Assembly: GCF_029392015.1 (NCBI RefSeq)
Contig: NZ_CP113925.1
Span: 1,240,001 to 1,304,000 of the forward strand
Length of the DNA stretch: 64,000 nucleotides
Direction: 5' to 3'
Origin: Bifidobacterium sp. ESL0728
GTDB lineage: Bacteria; Actinomycetota; Actinomycetes; Actinomycetales; Bifidobacteriaceae
Within the stretch, counting starts at the first letter, position 1. Each line of letters begins with the position of its first letter. The position numbers were made by a program, and so were the translations under genes. Below the pieces are notes generated by a model. That model saw only the letters and a list, made by a program, of their open reading frames with translations. It made no database searches and had not been told where the DNA came from. This document shows, piece by piece, positions 37,057 to 47,060 of this stretch.

Positions 37057-37102
37057 ATTTATCTCCTTATTCCAACGTTGGTATTGGAAAGTCTTTTATT
37101 TT

Positions 37103-37158
37103 AAAAGCGGTGCGGTTTCGCGGTTCTTGCGAAATATCGCGAACAACCGCACCACTTT
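37103..37158 (-). terminator. tkt terminator
   Basis: GGTGCGGTT (37109-37117) pairs with AACCGCACC (37145-37153), extended by AAAAGC/ACTTTT-type ends, with a smaller stem in the loop. On the minus strand it ends in GCTTTTAAAAT, 14 bp after the tkt stop. Confidence 0.75.
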
Positions 37159-37171
37159 TACATTGTTGAGG

Positions 37172-39274
37172 TCAGGCCTCGCGAGCCTCTTCGATGGAGG
37201 CTTCCGCTGCTTCGACCACATGCTCGGCGGTGATGCCAAGGTCAATCATGTTCTGAGCGCCGTTGCCTTGCAGGCCGAAGCGTTCGATCGAAATCGGCTT
37301 GCCGTAGCTGCCGAGGTACTTGTACCAGGGCTGGGCGACGCCGGCTTCGATGGAGACGCGGGCCTTAACGGACTTCGGAAGCACGGCCTCCTTGTAGTCG
37401 TCGTCCTGTTCCTCGAACCATTCCATGGACGGCATGGAGACCACGCGGGCCTTCACACCCTTGGCGGCGAGGGTCTTGGCGCCCTCGACGGCCCACTGGA
37501 CCTCGGAACCGGTGGCCATGATGATGACATCGGGTTCGCCGTCGGTGTCGACGAGAATGTAAGCGCCCTTGCGGACGCCGTCACGCGCTTTCTCGGCGGT
37601 TTCGGCAAGCGTCGGGACACCCTGACGGGTGAGAATCATCGCGGTCGGCAGCGTGTTCTTCTTCTCGAAGAAGTAGCGGTAGGCCTCGGCGGTCTCGTAC
37701 TCGTCGGCAGGACGAACGACTTCCATATCAGGCATGGCACGGAAGGCGGCGAGATGCTCGATCGGCTGATGGGTCGGGCCGTCTTCGCCGAGGGCCACGG
37801 AATCGTGGGTCCACACGTAAAGGTTCGGAATCTTCATGAGTGCGGCAAGACGCACGGCCGGACGCTCGTAATCAGAGAACTGGAAGAACGTACCGCCGAA
37901 CGGACGGGTGTAGCCGTCCAGCAGGATGCCGTTGGTGATGGCACCCATGGCGAATTCACGGACGCCGAAGTGCAGCTGACGACCGTATTTGCTGGCTTCG
38001 GGCCAGGTGCGGGTCTCGTCGGCCTTGGGGCCGAAGGTCTCAGCACCGCTGATGTCGGTCTTGTTGGAACCACCGAGATCGGCTGAGCCGCCCCAGAGTT
38101 CAGGCATGACCTTGGCGATGGCGTTGAGGACCTGGCCGGAGGACTTACGGGTCGCGGCCTGGTCGCCGGCGGCAAAGCCCTTCTCAAGCTCGTCGATGGC
38201 CTCGTCGAAGCCTTCGGGAAGCTTGTGGGCCTTAATGCGATCGTAAAGCTTGGACTGCTCGGGGTTGGCCTTGCGCCAGGCCGCGAGCTTCTCATCCCAT
38301 TCCTTGTGAGCCTCAAGACCACGGTCGGCGACCTTGCGGGCGTGGGCCAAAGCCTCTTCGTCGACAGGGAAGTCGACATCTGGATCGAAACCGAGGACCT
38401 TCTTCAGGCCGGCAACGGCTTCCGGACCCAGCTTGGAGCCGTGGGCGGATTCGTCGTTGGTCTTGCCGGGGGTCGGCCAGGCCATCAGGGTGTCGACCTT
38501 GATGAACTTCGGACGGTCGGTGACCTGTTCGGCCTTGTCGAGCGCAGCGGCCAGAGCTGCGGTGTCTTCCTTGTAGGAACCGTCGGGCTGGACGAAGCTG
38601 ACTTCGTCGGTGTACCAGCCGTAAGCCTCATAACGCTTGAGGATATCCTCGGAGAAGGTGAGCTTAGTGTCGCCTTCGATCTGGATGTGGTTGGCGTCGA
38701 AGATTACGGTCAGATTGCCGAGATGTTCGTTTCCGGCGAGTGAGGATGCCTCAGAAGAGACGCCTTCCTCGACGTCGCCTTCGCCGCAGATGACCCAGAT
38801 CTTGTGATCGAAGGGTGAGGTGCCGGCGGGGGCGTTCGGGTCGAGCAGACCACGCTGGAAGCGCTGGCCGTAGGCGAAGCCGACAGCGGAGGCAAGACCC
38901 TGGCCGAGCGGGCCGGTAGTCATTTCCAGGCCCGGGGTCAGGCCGACTTCGGGATGACCCGGGGTACGGGTGTCAGCGCCGCCGCGGAAGTACTTGAGAT
39001 CGTCGATGGTCAAGCCGTAACCGGAGAAGTAGAGCTGGACGTACTGCGTCAACGAGGCATGTCCGCCAGAAAGGATGAAACGATCGCGACCGTCCCAGTG
39101 GGGGTCGTTGGGATCGTGCTTGATGTAATGCTGGTAAAGCGTATAGGCGATTGGAGCCAGGGAAATTGGAGAGCCCGGGTGGCCGCTGCCAGCCCGTTCA
39201 ACCGCGTCCGCGGAGAGCACCTTCGCCATTTTGACGGCACGCTCGTCCAAATCCGACCAAGTGAAATCGGTCAT
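37172..39274 (-). CDS. tkt: Transketolase
   Basis: ThDP-dependent transfer of two-carbon units. 700 residues from ATG 39274 (TTG 39295 is an alternative without a ribosome site). Visible are the N-terminal GSGHPGSPISLAP, the ThDP block GEGDVEEGVSSEASSLAG, and THDSVALGEDGPTHQP with RPADEYETA. Strong codon bias suggests high expression. tal follows on the same strand after a terminator. The candidate LacI-type site at 39419 lies in its upstream region. Confidence 0.96.
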   Translation of the reverse strand: MTDFTWSDLDERAVKMAKVLSADAVERAGSGHPGSPISLAPIAYTLYQHYIKHDPNDPHWDGRDRFILSGGHASLTQYVQLYFSGYGLTIDDLKYFRGGADTRTPGHPEVGLTPGLEMTTGPLGQGLASAVGFAYGQRFQRGLLDPNAPAGTSPFDHKIWVICGEGDVEEGVSSEASSLAGNEHLGNLTVIFDANHIQIEGDTKLTFSEDILKRYEAYGWYTDEVSFVQPDGSYKEDTAALAAALDKAEQVTDRPKFIKVDTLMAWPTPGKTNDESAHGSKLGPEAVAGLKKVLGFDPDVDFPVDEEALAHARKVADRGLEAHKEWDEKLAAWRKANPEQSKLYDRIKAHKLPEGFDEAIDELEKGFAAGDQAATRKSSGQVLNAIAKVMPELWGGSADLGGSNKTDISGAETFGPKADETRTWPEASKYGRQLHFGVREFAMGAITNGILLDGYTRPFGGTFFQFSDYERPAVRLAALMKIPNLYVWTHDSVALGEDGPTHQPIEHLAAFRAMPDMEVVRPADEYETAEAYRYFFEKKNTLPTAMILTRQGVPTLAETAEKARDGVRKGAYILVDTDGEPDVIIMATGSEVQWAVEGAKTLAAKGVKARVVSMPSMEWFEEQDDDYKEAVLPKSVKARVSIEAGVAQPWYKYLGSYGKPISIERFGLQGNGAQNMIDLGITAEHVVEAAEASIEEAREA

Positions 39275-39418
39275 AGGTTTATACTTTCCTTCCAATATTC
39301 CGGATGCCGCAAACGCGGCTTATTCCGCGCCGCAGAGCACCCTCACATTGCCCTTTCATGCTAACTTTAAGAGCCGACGAAAAGTGCGATTTTGAACACG
39401 TTTGGTATGTTTTGTTAT

Positions 39419-39430
39419 GTTAACGTTCAC
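39419..39430 (-). promoter_or_regulatory. LacI-type (AraQ-like) operator between tkt and hrcA
   Basis: GTTAACGTTCAC, read as GTGAACGTTAAC on the tkt strand, is a centre-CG near-palindrome differing in two bases from the site before pgk. It lies about 145 bp upstream of tkt. A carbon-source regulator is a plausible binder (inference). Confidence 0.5.
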
Positions 39431-39477
39431 GTAAACAAAGTCTCGGTAAATGACGGAATTTTCTGAGAGTGGAACAA

Positions 39478-39504
39478 TTAGCACTCTCAGACCAAGAGTG
39501 CTAA
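39478..39504 (+). promoter_or_regulatory. CIRCE element
   Basis: TTAGCACTC-N9-GAGTGCTAA, a perfect match to the HrcA operator. A -10-like TATACT follows at 39513-39518, and the hrcA start is 56 bp downstream. HrcA therefore represses its own operon with dnaJ. Confidence 0.96.
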
Positions 39505-39559
39505 TACTTTGATATACTCAATAATAGTTGAGTTTCAAATGACCATGGAAGGAGAGCCG

Positions 39560-40660
39560 ATGACACAGTCAAGACGCATGCTGGTGCTGAGGGCCGTGGT
39601 CGAGGATTACATCCGTTCGCAGGAGCCCGTCGGATCGACGGCTCTGACACGGGCTCACAACCTGGGGGTAAGTTCGGCGACCATTCGCAACGATATGTCG
39701 GCATTGGAGGAAGAGGGCTATCTGATTCAGCCGCATACCTCGGCCGGGCGCATCCCCACGGAACGGGGTTACCGTTATTTCGTCGACCGTCTCGCTTCGG
39801 TCGTTCCGCTCTCCGAAGCGCAACGCCGCGGCATCACCACGTTCCTTTCCGGTTCGGTAAGCCTGCCGGACACCTTGCAGCGGGCCGCGCGCCTTTTGGC
39901 CAATATCACCGGTCAGGTCGCCGTGGTCTCCTCTCCCGCGCTTTCGAAATCAAAACTGCGTCATATCGAAATCGTTCCGTTGAACGCGGCCACCATGCTG
40001 ACGGTCATCATCACCGATTCGGGTTCAGTGGCCCAGCATACCTTTACGTTGAGGGAACTTCCCGATGCGGTCGCGTTGAACAGGTTCTCCGAGCTTGTCA
40101 ATGCCCAGTGCATGGATATGCCCCTTGTGCAGGCGGCCCGGCGCATCCGCACCATCATCAAGGCTCCTGAATACAGTTCGGTGCGTCCTCTGGGAGAGAG
40201 CTTGGCCAGAACCGTGGAATCAATGGCACATGACGAAGGCACCGGTCAGATGTATATGGCCGGAACCTCGCAGCTCGCACACAAGCAGTCCCATGCCGAT
40301 CTTGCTCCGTTGTTCGACGCGTTGGAGGAGCAGGTCGTCATCATGCGTCTGATGAGCGATCTGAGCGAGGAAAACGAGGATGTCGGCGTGGCCATCGGTT
40401 CAGAGACGAGGACACCGGGGCTTATCCACGCCTCCGTGGTCTCTTCCGGTTACGGTCGCAGCGAGACCAACGGGGAAACCGATGACGATGGTACGAAAGG
40501 CGGGCAGGATAATGGTGGACCTGCGGAATCCGGTTCGCATCCCGTCGCCTTCGTCGGTTCCATCGGCCCAACCCATATGGATTATGAGACGACGATCACC
40601 GCAGTGCGCGCCGTCGCCAGATATCTGACGGATTTGATAACAAGGGATGAGGCGGCCTAG
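39560..40660 (+). CDS. hrcA: Heat-inducible transcription repressor HrcA
   Basis: Represses chaperone genes by binding CIRCE when active. 366 residues from ATG 39560 behind GGAGAG. Winged helix: RMLVLRAVVEDYIRSQEPVG and LGVSSATIRNDMSALEEEGY, then the family block HTSAGRIPTERGYRYFVD. An acidic, glycine-rich low-complexity loop (about residues 302-335) interrupts the C-terminal domain. Confidence 0.95.
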   Translation: MTQSRRMLVLRAVVEDYIRSQEPVGSTALTRAHNLGVSSATIRNDMSALEEEGYLIQPHTSAGRIPTERGYRYFVDRLASVVPLSEAQRRGITTFLSGSVSLPDTLQRAARLLANITGQVAVVSSPALSKSKLRHIEIVPLNAATMLTVIITDSGSVAQHTFTLRELPDAVALNRFSELVNAQCMDMPLVQAARRIRTIIKAPEYSSVRPLGESLARTVESMAHDEGTGQMYMAGTSQLAHKQSHADLAPLFDALEEQVVIMRLMSDLSEENEDVGVAIGSETRTPGLIHASVVSSGYGRSETNGETDDDGTKGGQDNGGPAESGSHPVAFVGSIGPTHMDYETTITAVRAVARYLTDLITRDEAA

Positions 40661-40742
40661 TATTCCAAGGCTTATGAAACAATAACTGGCAGAACGCAAC
40701 ATAAACGTTATTCGGTAACAGTAATACATTCGAGGAATTTCA

Positions 40743-41888
40743 GTGGCAGAAACAGATTATTACGAAGTTTTGGGTGTCGAGCGTACGGCAAGTGACGAGG
40801 AAATAAAAAAAGCCTATCGCAAAATGAGCCGTAAATATCATCCGGACATCGCCGGCCCTCAGTTCGAGGACAAGTTCAAGGAAGTCAACAACGCCTACGA
40901 GGTGCTTTCCGACCCCGACAAACGCCGTATGTATGATTCCGGCGTCGACCCGAACGATCCGAATGCGGGTTCCGGATTCGCTTCCGCAGGTTTTGGCGAT
41001 ATGGGCGACATCTTCGGCCAGTTCTTCGGCAACGCGTTCGGTGGTGGCAGCCAAGGCCCGATTCCTCGCACCCAACCGGGACGCGATGCGCTTTCCAGCA
41101 CGTCGATCAATCTCAAGACAGCGGTATTCGGCGGAACCGCGCACGTCAAGATCAACACGTTCGGCCTGTGCCCGAAGTGTGGTGGGCAGGGCACGGCAAA
41201 CGGCGAAAAGCCGGTAACATGCCCGGATTGCAATGGTCAGGGTTCGAGGCAGCAGGTCCGTCGCACCATGCTCGGCCAGATGATGACCACAGTGCAATGC
41301 GAGCGCTGCGAAGGGCATGGCACCATCATCGAGCATCCGTGCCCGACCTGCCAGGGTCACGGCCGTATCCGCACTTCACGAGATGTGGGGGTCACCATAC
41401 CTGCCGGAATCGAGGACAATACCCGTCTGCGTCTGGCCAACCAGGGGGAAGTCGGCGAAGGCGGCGGCGCCGCGGGCGACCTGTATATCGATATCCGTAT
41501 CAAGCCGGACAAACAGTTCACCCGGGAAGGCGACGACCTGCACTGCTGGATTCAGATTCCGATGAGCTGGGCTGTGCTCGGCCATGATATGCAGATCGAC
41601 ACGTTCGATGGCAAGCAGACCATCAGCGTTCCGCAAGGCTGCCAGCCGGAGGAGACGGTGTCGATCAAGGGCATCGGCGTGGCCAAGATACGCAAGCCCG
41701 AGGAGCGTGGCGACCTTATCGCCCATTTCAGCGTGCATATTCCCACCAAGCTCAGCGACGGGGAACGCAAGCTCATGGAACAGTTCGCGCAAAGCCACGA
41801 CGCTGATTCAGGTAAGGTTAATCAGAGCGCAAGGCCTACGACAAACAGGAAAGGCTTCTTCGACAAGATCAAAGACGCACTGCATTAA
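40743..41888 (+). CDS. dnaJ: DnaJ chaperone (DnaJ2 type)
   Basis: Co-chaperone that stimulates DnaK. GTG start at 40743. The J domain with HPD (KYHPD near residue 35), a Gly/Phe-rich linker, and four CxxCxGxG zinc repeats ([32 protein letters not shown]) are all present. 381 residues. Second gene behind CIRCE and hrcA, the usual bifidobacterial pairing. Confidence 0.96.
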   Translation: MAETDYYEVLGVERTASDEEIKKAYRKMSRKYHPDIAGPQFEDKFKEVNNAYEVLSDPDKRRMYDSGVDPNDPNAGSGFASAGFGDMGDIFGQFFGNAFGGGSQGPIPRTQPGRDALSSTSINLKTAVFGGTAHVKINTFGLCPKCGGQGTANGEKPVTCPDCNGQGSRQQVRRTMLGQMMTTVQCERCEGHGTIIEHPCPTCQGHGRIRTSRDVGVTIPAGIEDNTRLRLANQGEVGEGGGAAGDLYIDIRIKPDKQFTREGDDLHCWIQIPMSWAVLGHDMQIDTFDGKQTISVPQGCQPEETVSIKGIGVAKIRKPEERGDLIAHFSVHIPTKLSDGERKLMEQFAQSHDADSGKVNQSARPTTNRKGFFDKIKDALH

Positions 41889-42019
41889 AAGCGGCAGGAC
41901 GAACCCTCAAGAAAGCAGCTCGATGTAACGGATTGCGGAACTTCGCGACAAGTCGTTTGGTGGCTTCCCGACAATACGTTGCGACTTCAAAGCAAAACTG
42001 CAATACGGTTGGCATGGAA

Positions 42020-42066
42020 AAGAACCTTCGACCAGAGGCAGAGGCCCGGTCGAAGGTTCTTAGGTT
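42020..42066. terminator. Bidirectional terminator between dnaJ and the kinase gene
   Basis: A perfect 14-bp stem pairs 42020-42033 with 42048-42061 around a 14-nt loop. T-rich tails follow on both strands. It separates two convergent genes. Confidence 0.85.
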
Positions 42067-42088
42067 TTTAAGACCTAAACAAAGTTCT

Positions 42089-42880
42089 TTATGACAGCAG
42101 CGAACGGCACATGGCGCGGTATTCGCTGACGTAGCCGCCGCCGAAGAACACGCAATGGCCGGCAATCGGATAGAGCTGCCAGATGGTGATCCGGTCCGGG
42201 AAGCCCTTCTTGAGTGGGCGTGCCGACTCGTAGCCGTCGATGATCTCGTCAAGATACGGCATACCGAAAAGATTGAGCATGGCCAGGTCTTCCTCACGGT
42301 GCCCGCCATGCGCGGCCGGGTCTATAAGCACGGCTTCGGCCTGCCCGGAATCGTCGGTCCACATCACGTTGCCGCTCCAAAGGTCGCCGTGAACGCGAGC
42401 CGGCTTGTCCTGCGCCGCAGGCCCAAGCAGATCCGGAAGGGCGTCGATGACTTCCTGCGTCATCTGAAGATCATTGTCGTTCAGTTCGCCGCGTTTGATG
42501 CCGAGCCTCACCATGGGAAGCAGCCGTCCATCGCCCAGGTAATCCACGGGATTCGTCCATTTACCGGTGTCCATGGGAACCGGGTCCTGCAAGGGCCCGA
42601 AGTAGCATGTCCCGTCGTAACCGGCCGGAGCCGAACCGAAATACTCCGCTCCTGCGTCATGCATATGTGCCAGTGCGACGCCGAAGTCGTGCGCGGCCTT
42701 GGGAGTGGGGGAGCAGGAGTTCACCCGTTCGATATCGAGCCAGCCGTCACCCCAACCATAGACATCGACGACGCGAGGTCCTCCCTGGGATCGAGCCTCG
42801 CCAAGCCATTTGAGCCCTTTGCCCTCGCACTCGAAGAATCCCTGAGGCGCGAATGCCCTGCTTTTACGATATTTTGCCAT
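42089..42880 (-). CDS. Fructosamine kinase family protein
   Basis: Aminoglycoside-phosphotransferase fold; family members phosphorylate ketosamines (glycated amines). 263 residues from ATG 42880 behind GAAGGG. The catalytic loop VHGDLWSGNVMW and the metal site IDPAAHGGHREEDLAML are intact, as is the N-terminal GGPRVVDVYGWGDGWLDIE. Likely function is repair or use of glycated compounds. Confidence 0.85.
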   Translation of the reverse strand: MAKYRKSRAFAPQGFFECEGKGLKWLGEARSQGGPRVVDVYGWGDGWLDIERVNSCSPTPKAAHDFGVALAHMHDAGAEYFGSAPAGYDGTCYFGPLQDPVPMDTGKWTNPVDYLGDGRLLPMVRLGIKRGELNDNDLQMTQEVIDALPDLLGPAAQDKPARVHGDLWSGNVMWTDDSGQAEAVLIDPAAHGGHREEDLAMLNLFGMPYLDEIIDGYESARPLKKGFPDRITIWQLYPIAGHCVFFGGGYVSEYRAMCRSLLS

Positions 42881-43159
42881 GATGTTACCCTTCGTTTGCA
42901 TTCAGCAACTCTACAGAATCCTGCAAGTAATTGCGCTGCGGATTTTACCGGTTGGCTGTGCGGCGGTCATCGGCCTACCGTTTCGATGTTGTGATTCAAT
43001 TGTGTGAGCGATGTGCGACAATCAAAGGCTTTGACACGCGAAGTTCCGGCATATTAGGTAACCTAAACAAGTTAGACACGAGCCTTTGCTGATTATCTGG
43101 CTTCGTGGGCCTACGAAAACAAGACAATTTTCTGGCAGAGATACGCACAAAGAGGGATC

Positions 43160-44074
43160 ATGAATTTCTTCCAAGCCATCGTTTTGGGGCTGGTTCAAGC
43201 GCTTACCGAATATCTTCCGGTTTCTTCGAGCGCACATATTCGCATCGTAGGCGAGCTGATGCTGCATTCGGACCCGGGTGCTGCCTTTACAGCCATCATC
43301 CAGCTCGGCACCGAGCTTGCGGTCATCCTCTATTTCCGCCATGATATCGTCAATATCCTTTCCCACTGGTTCGGTTGCCTCTTCGGCCATCACGGCAAGG
43401 GTTGGAAGTCGCGTCTCGGCAAAGGCGACCGCGACGCCACCTTCGGCTGGTACATCATCATCGGCACGATGCCAATACTGATTGCGGGGATTCTCTTCCA
43501 GAAGACCATCGAAACCACGCTGCGCAACCTTTGGATCACCGTGACTGTCCTCCTGCTTTTCGGCATCCTTCTGTGGGTCGTCGACGCGAAGTTCCCCGAA
43601 CGCAAGACCGTCAAGGAAATGAACTGGAAGGACGCACTGCTCTTTGGCGTCGGACAGATGCTTGCACTTATCCCAGGCGTATCGCGTTCAGGCGGCACCA
43701 TCACCTTCGGCCGTGCAATGGGCTACACACGTGAGGACGCGGTTCGTGTGAGCTTCATCATGGCCATTCCCGCAGTTTTCGGCTCGGGAATACTTGAGGC
43801 CGTCAAAGCCGTCGGTGATTACAAAAGCGAGCCGAATTTCCCGGGCTGGGGAGCGACGTTGGCCGCGATGGTCGTCAGTTTTATTGTCGGCTATTTCGTT
43901 ATCATCGCGTTCCTGAAATTCGTTTCGACGTTCTCCTACAAGGCGTTTGCGATTTATCGCATCATCATTGCTGTTGTGGTCGCGATTCTCCTGATTGCCG
44001 GCGTTCTTCAGGCTTCTCCTGCAGCCGCCGAAGCGGTTTCGTCCGTGATGGCGCCGATTGCAGCCATAGTCTGA
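43160..44074 (+). CDS. uppP: Undecaprenyl-diphosphatase
   Basis: Recycles the lipid carrier of cell-wall synthesis and can confer bacitracin resistance. 304 residues, about eight TM segments. The two active-site motifs are ALTEYLPVSSSAHIRI near residue 13 and LIPGVSRSGGTITFGRAMG near 170. The start follows AAAGAGGGATC. Confidence 0.94.
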   Translation: MNFFQAIVLGLVQALTEYLPVSSSAHIRIVGELMLHSDPGAAFTAIIQLGTELAVILYFRHDIVNILSHWFGCLFGHHGKGWKSRLGKGDRDATFGWYIIIGTMPILIAGILFQKTIETTLRNLWITVTVLLLFGILLWVVDAKFPERKTVKEMNWKDALLFGVGQMLALIPGVSRSGGTITFGRAMGYTREDAVRVSFIMAIPAVFGSGILEAVKAVGDYKSEPNFPGWGATLAAMVVSFIVGYFVIIAFLKFVSTFSYKAFAIYRIIIAVVVAILLIAGVLQASPAAAEAVSSVMAPIAAIV

Positions 44075-44114
44075 TTCGTCTCATGTTGCTTGACTGATCG
44101 AATATAAACAAATC

Positions 44115-44156
44115 AAAAGGTGTCTGTCGAACATGTAGTCGGCAGGCACCTTTTTT
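44115..44156 (+). terminator. uppP terminator
   Basis: A 15-bp stem (44115-44129 with 44141-44155 region), fully paired if two G-U pairs are allowed, ending in TTTTTT. It lies between the convergent uppP and PAC2 genes. Confidence 0.88.
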
Positions 44157-44198
44157 ATTTAAAGTCATTGAGGTCGATGTATCCGTTAAGACTGATTT

Positions 44199-45077
44199 TC
44201 AGTCTTCAATATGCGAGAGGAATTCTTCGGCTTCCTGCGCTATCTCGTCGCCTCGAGGAACTGTCCCGTTGCCCAGTCTGTCAAGCTGCTGGTCAAGATC
44301 ATATTTTGATTCCAGGTGCTCAATGTAATGTTTCAGGTCATCGTTGCAATTGGCGAGGACGTCGGCCTGTGCCTTCCAAGTCAGAGATTGCTTCGGCAAC
44401 GTTCCTACGTTGAGCTGAACGCCGAGCATCTGCGAAAGTCTTTGCAAAATCTGCAAGGTACCTTGTGGGCATTCATCACCGGCGAGATATTCGGGCACGG
44501 AAACCCACATTGAATTGGTGTAGAAACCTTCCTGCTCGGCCAGCATGTCAAGCACCGTAGGGATGCCGACCGGTCCGTCGTAGGGGTTTTCGTCTTTGCC
44601 GTGTTTCTCCGAGTCCTTGACTGCACCTCCGCGAATGCTTGATTCGCCGCGTCGCAGAGCCGATTCTTCGACAGGTAGCGGACGGGTGTGCGGGCAATCG
44701 GCGAACATCGACCCCAACGTCACGATTTCGCCGACGTCCAGTTCGTCGGCGATACGCAGCGAGTTGCGGCAATAATCAATCCATCGGTAATTGGGTTCTG
44801 GTGCTATCTGCGCGTAGATGTGAAGTCTAGGCGCAACCGTGATTTCATAGAACGTGGTCTGCGGCCAGATGATGCGCGCCTGACCGGTGACGTGACAAAT
44901 CATGGGACGTGCGGATTGCAGGTCATAGTAGCTGTCGGTGCGAATGTGCCGGATTTCCCGTGACTCGTAGCTTGCCACGAGATGGCGGATCACGTTTGTG
45001 GCTGCCTGACTGGCATCGTTCCAGCCTTCGAAGGCACAAATCATGATGGGATTCGTTGTTTTCGCATCAGATGTCAT
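44199..45077 (-). CDS. PAC2-family protein
   Basis: 292 residues. Belongs to the PAC2 family of proteasome-assembly-chaperone-like proteins: ICAFEGWNDASQAATNVIRHL at the start and PVGIPTVLDMLAEQEGF plus VSVPEYLAG in the middle. The family is common in actinobacteria; its role outside proteasome-bearing species is unclear. The start ATG 45077 has TAGGA upstream. Confidence 0.85.
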   Translation of the reverse strand: MTSDAKTTNPIMICAFEGWNDASQAATNVIRHLVASYESREIRHIRTDSYYDLQSARPMICHVTGQARIIWPQTTFYEITVAPRLHIYAQIAPEPNYRWIDYCRNSLRIADELDVGEIVTLGSMFADCPHTRPLPVEESALRRGESSIRGGAVKDSEKHGKDENPYDGPVGIPTVLDMLAEQEGFYTNSMWVSVPEYLAGDECPQGTLQILQRLSQMLGVQLNVGTLPKQSLTWKAQADVLANCNDDLKHYIEHLESKYDLDQQLDRLGNGTVPRGDEIAQEAEEFLSHIED

Positions 45078-45305
45078 GAGTCCTAATCTAGCTGCTGGAA
45101 ACCTTGAAATTTGAGGGCTTATGCCATCGGTGAATGACTTTCTTCTACTGGAGTAGAAAATAACATTATAGAAAATGCATGGTTATGACCCATAACGTGA
45201 AGAAAATATTGATATTTCGGGGCGACACGCAGCCATTTGTAAAAAGGCGCAAGAACATATATAGTTATCTCTCGTGCTTCGGTGAAGGAATTCATTGAAA
45301 GCTTT

Positions 45306-45378
45306 GCGGACATAGCTTAGTTGGTAAAGCGCGACCTTGCCAAGGTCGAGAGCGCGGGTCCGAGTCCCGTTGTCCGCT
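45306..45378 (+). tRNA. tRNA-Gly (GCC), first copy
   Basis: Acceptor GCGGACA pairs with TGTCCGC; the anticodon loop reads TTGCCAA between CGACC and GGTCG. The 3' CCA is not encoded (CT follows the discriminator T). Identical over 73 nt to the copy at 48128. Confidence 0.95.
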
Positions 45379-45407
45379 CTAGGTCCGAAGAGTTGTAACG
45401 ACCTTAC

Positions 45408-45478
45408 GGTGGGTTAGCCAATCGGTTAGGCAGCGGCCTGCAAAGCCGTATAGACGAGTTCGACTCTCGTACCCACCT
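45408..45478 (+). tRNA. tRNA-Cys (GCA)
   Basis: Acceptor GGTGGGT with ACCCACC; anticodon loop CTGCAAA between CGGC-type stem arms; T arm with GTTCGAC. CCA not encoded. Confidence 0.93.
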
Positions 45479-45514
45479 CGGAAGATGGATGAGAATCCTG
45501 AATCCAAACAACCT

Positions 45515-45587
45515 GGGCGGTTGGCGCAGAGGCTAGCGCACTTCCCTGACACGGAAGGGGTCACAAGTTCGAATCTTGTATCGCCCA
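45515..45587 (+). tRNA. tRNA-Val (GAC)
   Basis: Acceptor GGGCGGT with ATCGCCC (one G-U); anticodon loop CTGACAC between CTTCC and GGAAG; T loop GTTCGAAT. CCA not encoded. Confidence 0.93.
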
Positions 45588-45676
45588 CGAAAGCCGGAGG
45601 AGACTCCGGTTTTAATATATAGGCTGTGTTCCGGCGACTTAGTTGTCGGGGCAAGGCTTGCCACTAATTGAATATC

Positions 45677-45749
45677 GGGTGATTAGCGCAGCGGTTAGCG
45701 CACTTCCCTCACACGGAAGGGGTCGCTGGTTCGATTCCAGCATCACCCA
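45677..45749 (+). tRNA. tRNA-Val (CAC)
   Basis: Acceptor GGGTGAT with ATCACCC; anticodon loop CTCACAC between CTTCC and GGAAG. Shares most of its D and anticodon arms with the GAC gene upstream, so the pair probably arose by duplication. T-rich sequence follows. Confidence 0.93.
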
Positions 45750-45863
45750 CGTTTTTCTTTGTTTTTCGGTTTTTCTTTTACTTATACATCTTGTCATGAG
45801 TTATTATTTTTTAAAGATTATATTCTGATGTATTGATTCTTAGGTTTAGCTGGGGGACAAGGT

Positions 45864-46820
45864 ATGGCAAGCGATTCGGTAAAGACGGCGCTGTTGGCGA
45901 ATGTTGGAGTGGCAGTCGCCAAGGGGCTTGCGGCGGTGTTCACCGGTTCGTCGGCGATGCTGAGCGAGGCAGTGCATTCCGTGGCCGATTGCGCCAACGA
46001 ACTGGTGCTTATGGTCGGTGGCAAGGCCGCCGCGAAATCGGATAAGGACCATCCCTTCGGCCTCTACCGTGCCAAATACCTTGCGTCTTTCCTCGTGGCT
46101 ACCCTGCTCTTCTTCGTTGGTGGCTGGTTCTCGTCTTCGCAAAGTTTCGAAAAACTCGTCAAACTCGCCAACGGATCGGCACCAAGAGGCGTCGAATCCA
46201 TTGAGCTGCTGGCTTCGTTGGCTGTTATCGTCGTATCGGCCTGCCTGGAGGGTTACGGCCTGCATACATCGATCCGTGAGGCTCACGAACGCATGGAAAC
46301 GCTCAAGATCGGGCATCTCAATCTGTTTGCTTTCTGGCGCAAGACCAAAAGCGCTGAACTTGCCTCGGTGATGATGGAAGACACCCTTGCCTTGGTCGGT
46401 CTTGTCTTCGCAGGGTTGGGAATTGCCATGGCGCTGGTCACCGGCGATGAGATCTGGGATGCAGTGGGCGGCATGTGCGTCGGCGTCATCCTTATTGTGG
46501 GAGCCGTTGCGCTCGGGTTCAAATCAGGTTCGCTACTGATCGGTGAGGCGGTGGAGCCCGAGATGGTTTCCCGTATCCGTGCGGCCGTCGAAGAGACTCC
46601 CGGCGTCGACAGACTGATCAACATGCAGGCCGTGCATATGGCCGAAGACGACATCCTGCTGTGCCTGAAAGTGCAGACCTCCGAGCTCGACCGTGACTAC
46701 GACGTCGAGACCATCAACAAAATCGAATCGTCCGTGCGCAAGGCACTGCCGTTCTATCGTTTCGAAATCTATGTGGAACCCGATTTGTATCGGAAACCCA
46801 AGGAAGCGGAACAACTCTGA
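45864..46820 (+). CDS. Cation diffusion facilitator (CDF) family transporter
   Basis: Exports divalent metal ions in exchange for protons. 318 residues with six TM segments. The metal site of TM2 is LSEAVHSVADCANE (H-x3-D), and MMEDTLALVGL carries the second acidic ligand. A C-terminal ferredoxin-like domain (ETPGVDRLINMQAVHMAEDDILLCLKV) follows. Metal specificity is not clear from sequence. Confidence 0.9.
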   Translation: MASDSVKTALLANVGVAVAKGLAAVFTGSSAMLSEAVHSVADCANELVLMVGGKAAAKSDKDHPFGLYRAKYLASFLVATLLFFVGGWFSSSQSFEKLVKLANGSAPRGVESIELLASLAVIVVSACLEGYGLHTSIREAHERMETLKIGHLNLFAFWRKTKSAELASVMMEDTLALVGLVFAGLGIAMALVTGDEIWDAVGGMCVGVILIVGAVALGFKSGSLLIGEAVEPEMVSRIRAAVEETPGVDRLINMQAVHMAEDDILLCLKVQTSELDRDYDVETINKIESSVRKALPFYRFEIYVEPDLYRKPKEAEQL

Positions 46821-46988
46821 AAAAAAGAGTGTCATGATTGGTTTGTTTTACGATATCAGGGATCAACACGATACTAAGTAAAATTGACTTTTAGCTAGTC
46901 GATGACAAACCTGCATAGCCCTTATGAGATATACCCGTTCAGCGACCTTTTGTACGCATTCGAGCTTTGTTAGGCTTGTCGACACTTT

Positions 46989-47016
46989 TTGGCAGGAAAG
47001 CCTGACGAGTTATGCT
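46989..47016 (+). promoter_or_regulatory. Promoter candidate for the amidotransferase gene
   Basis: TTGGCA (46989-46994), 16 bp, TATGCT (47011-47016), 45 bp before the start codon. Confidence 0.4.
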
Positions 47017-47060
47017 CTGAGCGGGTCTATTTTCAAACAACGCAATTATAGTGAGCACCC

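Noticed and set aside
36145..38086. Long plus-strand frames across tal and tkt
   Set aside because: Shadows of two well-conserved minus-strand enzymes.
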